9,256 bases of DNA from Desulfobacula sp. (lineage in GTDB: Bacteria > Desulfobacterota > Desulfobacteria > Desulfobacterales > Desulfobacteraceae): positions 1 through 9,256 of the forward strand of contig JAQICW010000354.1 of NCBI GenBank assembly GCA_027858355.1, read 5' to 3'. The notes under the pieces are model-generated. The model had not been told where the DNA came from. It saw nothing but the letters and a program-made list of their open reading frames with translations, and made no database searches. The number at the start of each line of letters is the position of its first letter. The first letter of the stretch is position 1. Both the position numbers and the translations under genes were made by a program. Positions 1 to 6,100 of the stretch are shown piece by piece.

Positions 1-168
1 TTGCAATCAAAAATGGATACCACTATTAAACGTATCTATCATTTTGTTATTGGTCGATATCAAAAAGAAAGACCAGGCCGATCGTATGTTCGAAAATCCA
101 TGAAACCTCAACCAAAATGGCAGCCATCAAAAGAGAATAAAAAGAAAACACAAATCTTGGCAAAGTGA
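1..168 (+). CDS. C-terminal fragment of a probable transposase (5' end outside the window)
   Basis: The frame is open from position 1 to a TGA at 166-168. It encodes 55 residues, including IYHFVIGRYQKERPGRSYVR near the middle and a Lys-rich end (KENKKKTQILAK). A very basic tail with an RPGRSYxRK-like motif is typical of the C-termini of IS4-type transposases as I remember them. An internal ATG at 13 is in frame, but continuity to the window edge suggests the gene extends upstream. It lies antisense to the last codons of the NRPS-PKS frame, whose stop is at 108-110. The family assignment rests on a short tail and is tentative. Confidence 0.5.
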   Translation: MQSKMDTTIKRIYHFVIGRYQKERPGRSYVRKSMKPQPKWQPSKENKKKTQILAK

Positions 169-3100
169 CCAATAGGCCTACCAACACTGCAATTCCTTAA
201 ACGAATGGCTTTAAATCTTAAACGAATGCCATTGATCCCGGGGGGGGGATTCATACGTTTATACTGTTCCCCAATGAATACTGTGACAATCTTTTGCCCT
301 CTTTTTATCAGGCCTTTAATCAGTTTTTTGGATAGATCCGAATCGTCTGAAAATATAAGCCATGTATCTTGTTCAGCCGGCAGTATTTCAGAATCTTCAG
401 GTGTGAGCGGTATCTTTTTCCAAACCGGTATGTGATACGGGCTCGGTTTATTTTTTTGCACCTTATTTGGGGGGTCCATCCAGTACCTTTTTTTATCAAA
501 CGGGTATGTCGGCAGTGCAATTCGCTTGCGTTTCTTCCCGTTATAAAAGATACTCCAGTCAACGTCTACACCGCTGAGCCATTGTTTTCCAAGTACGGTG
601 AACAGGTCTTCATCGCACCTGTCCCCCTGAGTTTTAAACACTGTTTCATGGGTGTCGTGTTCTTTAGCCATATTGACATCTTGAGTGTCTTGTCCCGTCT
701 TTTGATCTTGTTTTTGTCCAGTTTTTTGTTTGGGGACCTTAAACACAGGGTCTGTATTTAGGGTCTCATCAACTGTATTTGTGTATACGGATTCCGAATC
801 ATTGGTTCTCAGGGATGTTAAGGCTGTTTCCTTTGAATCGCAGATTATGATACAGCGATGCTTAAACGTCCTGCGGCCCATCTGTAGTGTGTATGCAATG
901 TCATGTATGGATTCAGTCGTTTTTTCCAGGAAAGCCGTCAGTTTTATTGTGGCGTGTTTAAGGGCTGTCAAGGTTTTTGCTGAGACGATGAGAATCTGCT
1001 TAGGTATTGTATTGTCACTTGTTGTATCCGGGGTTAAATCAGGCGCTTCTTCAAGTATGACATGTGCGTTGGTACCGCCGATCCCAAAGGAACTGACGCC
1101 TGCTCTGCGAGGGGTTTTCCCTCTTTTCCAGTCTGTCATCCGTTTGTTTACAAAAAACGGGGTGTTCGCAAAATCTATCTTTGGATTTTGAGTGTCATAA
1201 TGAAGACTGGGCGGTATTTTACCATGTTTAAGGCAGAGTATGGTTTTGATAAACCCTGCAATGCCTGCGGCGGTATTCAGGTGTCCCACATTTGTTTTCA
1301 CCGACCCCAGGGCGCACGCATTTTTTTTGTGCGTGACCGTGCCGTTTATCCCCTGATTAAATGCCTGGGTGAGTGCTTCTATCTCGATGGGGTCGCCCAG
1401 TACGGTACCTGTGCCGTGTGCCTCGATATATTGAATTGTTTCCGGATGAACACCTGCGTCAAAAAGTGCGCCTCTCACGGCTTGGGCCTGTCCTGTAACA
1501 CCGGGAGCCGTATAACCCACTTTTTGCGCTCCGTCATTGTTCACATAAGACCCCATAACAATACCATGTATCGTATCTTTGTCTCTAAGTGCATCACTTA
1601 GTCTTTTAAGTAAGACAACCCCGACACCATCTCCACCAACAGCGCCGCCGGCTTTTGCATCAAACGTCCTGCAATGTCCATCCGGCGACATAATTTCGTT
1701 TGGCCGATACAAATATCCGGCCTGGGGTAGCCTGATGGACACCGCGCCTGCCATGGCCATATCGCACTGATTTTCCCTTAGACTCCTGCAAGCAGTATGA
1801 ACCGCAACAAGTGAGGTTGAGCAGGCGGTGTTGACATTCATTGAAGGACCGGTAAGGTTGAGTTTGTATGACACACGGCTGGGGATGAAATCCTTATCAT
1901 TACCCATGTCAATATCTTCTGTGATTTTGGCAAAATCCATGTTGGGCAGAAGATTATTAAGCAGATAGGAACTCATGGCTGAACCGGCATAAACACCAAT
2001 TCTTCCATCGTATTCGTGGGGATTGTATGCTGCGGTCTCAAGAAGTTCATGGGCACACTCAAGAAACAGACGTTGCTGGGGATCTGTAATCTGGGCTTCT
2101 CTGGGCGTATATTCAAAAAAAGATGCATCAAAAAGGTCAATATCCCTGATAAAAGCACCGGCCTTTATGTAATTTGGGTCTGCCAAAGTCTCTTTGTCAA
2201 TGCCTGATGCCATTAATTCCTGGTCACTTAGAAATGATACAGACTCTTTTCCAAATGATAAATTCTGCCAGAATTCGTCTGGATTTTCCGCCCCGGGGAA
2301 CCGTAAAACCATGCCGATAACGGCGATGCGTTTATCAGCTTCCTGATATTGCTTGTCTATATCCGCATTTGCCGGGGAAATCTCTTTTCGGGCATCCCCT
2401 TTGATAAACCCTGCAAGGGTTGAAATGGACGGGTATTGAAAGAGATTTACAATAGATATGTCCATTTTCAGGGCATTTTCCAATTTGCGCTGAAGCTTCA
2501 TAAGCAAAAGTGAATGCCCTCCCATATCAAAGAAATTGTCGTGTATGCTTATTTTTTCAACATTTAATACATCCTGATAAATACCTGAAAGCCGCGTTTC
2601 CATTATATTTTTAGGAGATGTGGTATGGGGCCTTTGGCATGTCTTGCAGGACAAAGAAAGGGCCTTTCGGTCGATTTTCCCGCTGGGTGTCATGGGCATC
2701 GTGTTCAAGAAAATAAAAAAGGAGGGCACCATGTAATCAGGGAGTCTGTCTTTTAGATAATGTTTGAACTCAATACGTTCATTCTCCTGATGATTTAAAC
2801 CATCGCCAGGATGTTTCTTTTCAGAATTGTTTTCTAATCCGGATTCGCCTTTGAGTACGATGCAGGCGGTAAGGCACGGGCCATAAGTTTTTCTGTCATC
2901 TGCAATGACGACACCGGCCTTTATTCGGGGGTGAGTCGAAAGCTTGGCTTCAATTTCACCCGGCTCTATTCTGAATCCCCGGATTTTTGCCTGATGATCG
3001 ATTCTGCCCAAAAATTCAATAGCCGCCTCATTTTTGGAATGTATCACCCACCGGGCAGAGTCACCTGTTCTGTAAAGCGTTGCACCAGGCGTATCACTAA

Positions 3101-6100
3101 ATGGATCATCAATAAATTTTTCATCCGTCAGTGCATCGTTTCCTTTATAGCCATTCGAAAGCCCGGCCCCGCCGATACATAGTTCGCCTGCCACCCCCAT
3201 TGGCAATAGTTCGCCGTTTTTATCAAGTATATAGGTGCGCCGTCCCCAAATGGGGCGCCCGATGGGAATGTTTTCGGTATACAAAGAACCGGAACGTGTG
3301 GCAGACCCATGGGATGGATCATCATATTCACCATCCGGGTTATAATCGGTAAGGTCAAAAAGCGTGGCTGTAATCGTTGCCTCTGTGGGGCCATAGGCAT
3401 TGAGGAGCCTTGTTTCTCCTTTATTCATGCCTTGCCAGAGTTTCAGGGTCTTTGGTAATGTTTTTTCGCCTCCCAGTATAATCAAACGAAGTTGATTGCC
3501 CAGGAACGGCTGTGGCTTTATTTCGGTTTTATGCTGCATTTTATTTCTATGAGGCCATGCCTCAAGCAGTTCGTGAAAATAGGAGGGAGGAATATCCGCC
3601 ACGGTAATTTTATATTTTTTTACGGCAGAATAAAAATCTTTGGAAGACCACATGCCGTCCCTTAATATAAGGGCTGCACCGGTTATCAATGCAGAAAAAA
3701 TCTGCTCAAGGGATGTGTCAAAACAGATGGAATTAAACTGGAGTACGCCATCGGTATCATCTGTTTTATAATATGTCACAATATTTTGAATATGTCCTGA
3801 AATCGCTCCATGGGATACCTCAATCCCCTTTGGCATGCCGGTTGAGCCTGATGTATAAATGATATATGCCGGTTGCGCCGGTTCGACATGAGGTCGATAA
3901 GGCAAAGGTGTGTCATTTTTTTCTTCACAGATCTTTTTAACCCTGTCTTTGGAGATCGTTTGCAGATTGTTAAAAGGCAATGGAGACACCGGCACTTTAT
4001 CTAAAAACAATACGGTTACACCGGCATCTTTGATCATAAACCCCAGGCGGTTCTCCCCGGATTCAGGATCAAGCGTCACACAGATCCCGCCTGATTTAAG
4101 CACTCCGAGAATACAGATAATCGCTTCGGGTGAACGCGCCATACAGATGCCAACGGGTGTGTCCGCTGTAACACCGATTGTCTCAAGAAAACAGGCGAGT
4201 TTGTCTGACAGGGTGTCAAGCTTACCATAGTTTAATTGATCCTTTTTAAAAATAACGGCTGTGCTGTTAGGTGCTCTTTTGGCCTGGTTCCTGAAAAGAT
4301 CAATAATGGGTTCCCAGGGTGCCGGGGTTTCTTTGAATATGTCTCTGGGTCCAAAGGTATTTGATATTTCAAGGATATGACGACGCTCTTTTCCGGTCAT
4401 GAAGGGAAGTGCCGAGATTTTTTGTTCAGGGGTTGTGAGTATGGCATCCAGCAGTGTTTTGTAATGATCGGCCATTTTTTTTATGGTGTCCGGGAAAAAA
4501 AGATCAGTATTATATTCAAAACTTCCCCCAAGACCCGTGCAGATCTCTTCAATGGACAGGGTAAGATCAAATTTTGACACCCTGTATTCAGTTTCAAAAG
4601 GTTCAACAGACAGGCCTGTCAATTCACACGCCTCAAGTGAGACCGCATGATAATCAAACATCACCTGGAAGAGAGGATGGTGGCTCAGGCTTCTTTTTGG
4701 ACGCAATTCTTCCACCAGTCTTTCAAATGGAATATCCTGATGTGCAAACGCATCAAGTGTTGTTGATTTTACGCTGTCAAGCAACTTGATAAATGTGGGA
4801 TTTGAGGACATATCATGTCTGAACACCAGTGTATTTACAAAAAAACCGATCAACCCTTCAATGTCCTTGTGGTTTCTGGAGGCAACCGGAGAACCGATGA
4901 GAATATCATCCTGACCGACATATCTGTAGAGCAGCAACGCAAAAGCAGCCTCAAGGGTCATAAAAAGAGAGACCCCGTATGTGCGGCTAAATTTTTGCAA
5001 CCGGTCCGTGGTCTCTTTATCAATATTAAAAGAAATTGTTGCACCGCTGAATGTTTGTATGGCCGGTCTTGAACGGTCTGTGGGCAGAGTTGTTAAAGAC
5101 GGTACATCCTGAAGCGTATTTTTCCAGTAAGACAACTGATCTGCCATGGCTGCATCTGAAAGCCATTGTCTTTGCCACTGTGCAAAATCAGCATATTGTA
5201 TATCAAGTGGCGGCAATTGTGCATTGGTTCCTCCGGTGAAAGCCTCATAAAAGGCTGCAAACTCCTTCCAGAATATCTCCATGGACCAGCCGTCGGTGAT
5301 GATATGGTGCATGGTGATCAGCAGAACATGATCTTCATCGCCTGTGGTTAGGATGTGCGCTCTTATCAGGGGCCCTGCTGAAAGATCAAATGGGTTTTCC
5401 CACTCCCTGGTTGCTATCTGTTTTATTTTAGTTTCATGCGCTTCTTTAAGTTTCATATCAGGCAGGGTATCAAACACAGAATGTGAGATACGAATGGTAA
5501 GCGCTTTTAAGATATGCTGAGATGGCAAAGAGTTGTCTTTGTTCAAGGTCACATCTGACAGGTCGCCATTTTCGCATTTAAAGACCGTTCTAAGAATCTC
5601 ATGGCGGCATATGACTTCATTCAATGCCTTTTCTGCTGTAGTTATGTCAAAATCACCGTGAACTCTGAGTGCCAGGGGAACATTATATATGGCTTTTTTG
5701 TCTTCAAATTTATCCAGAAACCATAACCGCTGCTGTGAAAATGAAAGCTGTGGATTTTTATCCCGTGATATGGCATTGATCGACGGCATAACCGGACGAT
5801 TCATCTTCGTGTTCAACACAGACAGGCATTTGGTGAGCTCCGCTATTGTAGGATGTTCAAACACACGGCGCACAGGGATTTCCACGCCAAATTCATCCCT
5901 TACTCTTGATACGATCTGTGTGGCCAAAAGGGAGTGTCCGCCAAGGTCAAAAAAATTATCGTGAATGCCAATCCGGGAAAGATCAAGGACACTTTTCCAC
6001 AAAGATGCCATGGTCTTTTCACCGGGGTTGGAAGGCGGGGTGTAACGTGCCTGGATATCGGTTTGGTCCGGCTTTGGTAATGCCTTCAGGTCTATTTTCC

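Larger units (their letters stand above)
1..239 (+). mobile_element. End of a probable insertion sequence inserted in the PKS gene
   Basis: PKS homology on the minus strand stops at about position 249, at a G-run, and what follows carries the transposase-like C-terminus (ending at 168) plus about 70 bp containing two 12-bp direct repeats. This arrangement, a transposase stop codon shortly followed by repeated terminal sequence and then interrupted host coding sequence, is what one end of an insertion sequence looks like. The outer boundary could fall anywhere from about 230 to 248. The other end and any target duplication lie outside the window. Confidence 0.55.

Noticed and set aside
1062..1601. 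Plus-strand open frame of 179 codons opposite the ketosynthase
   Set aside because: It lies wholly antisense to highly conserved ketosynthase motifs, its translation resembles no family I know, and long antisense frames are expected opposite a gene with biased codon use. The same reasoning removes the other plus-strand frames inside 249-9000.
804..2333. Beta-branching, methyltransferase or epimerisation domain within the module
   Set aside because: All residues between the ketosynthase and the post-AT linker are accounted for by the KS-AT linker and low-complexity sequence; no SAM-binding glycine motif or second HHxxxDG outside the two condensation domains is present.
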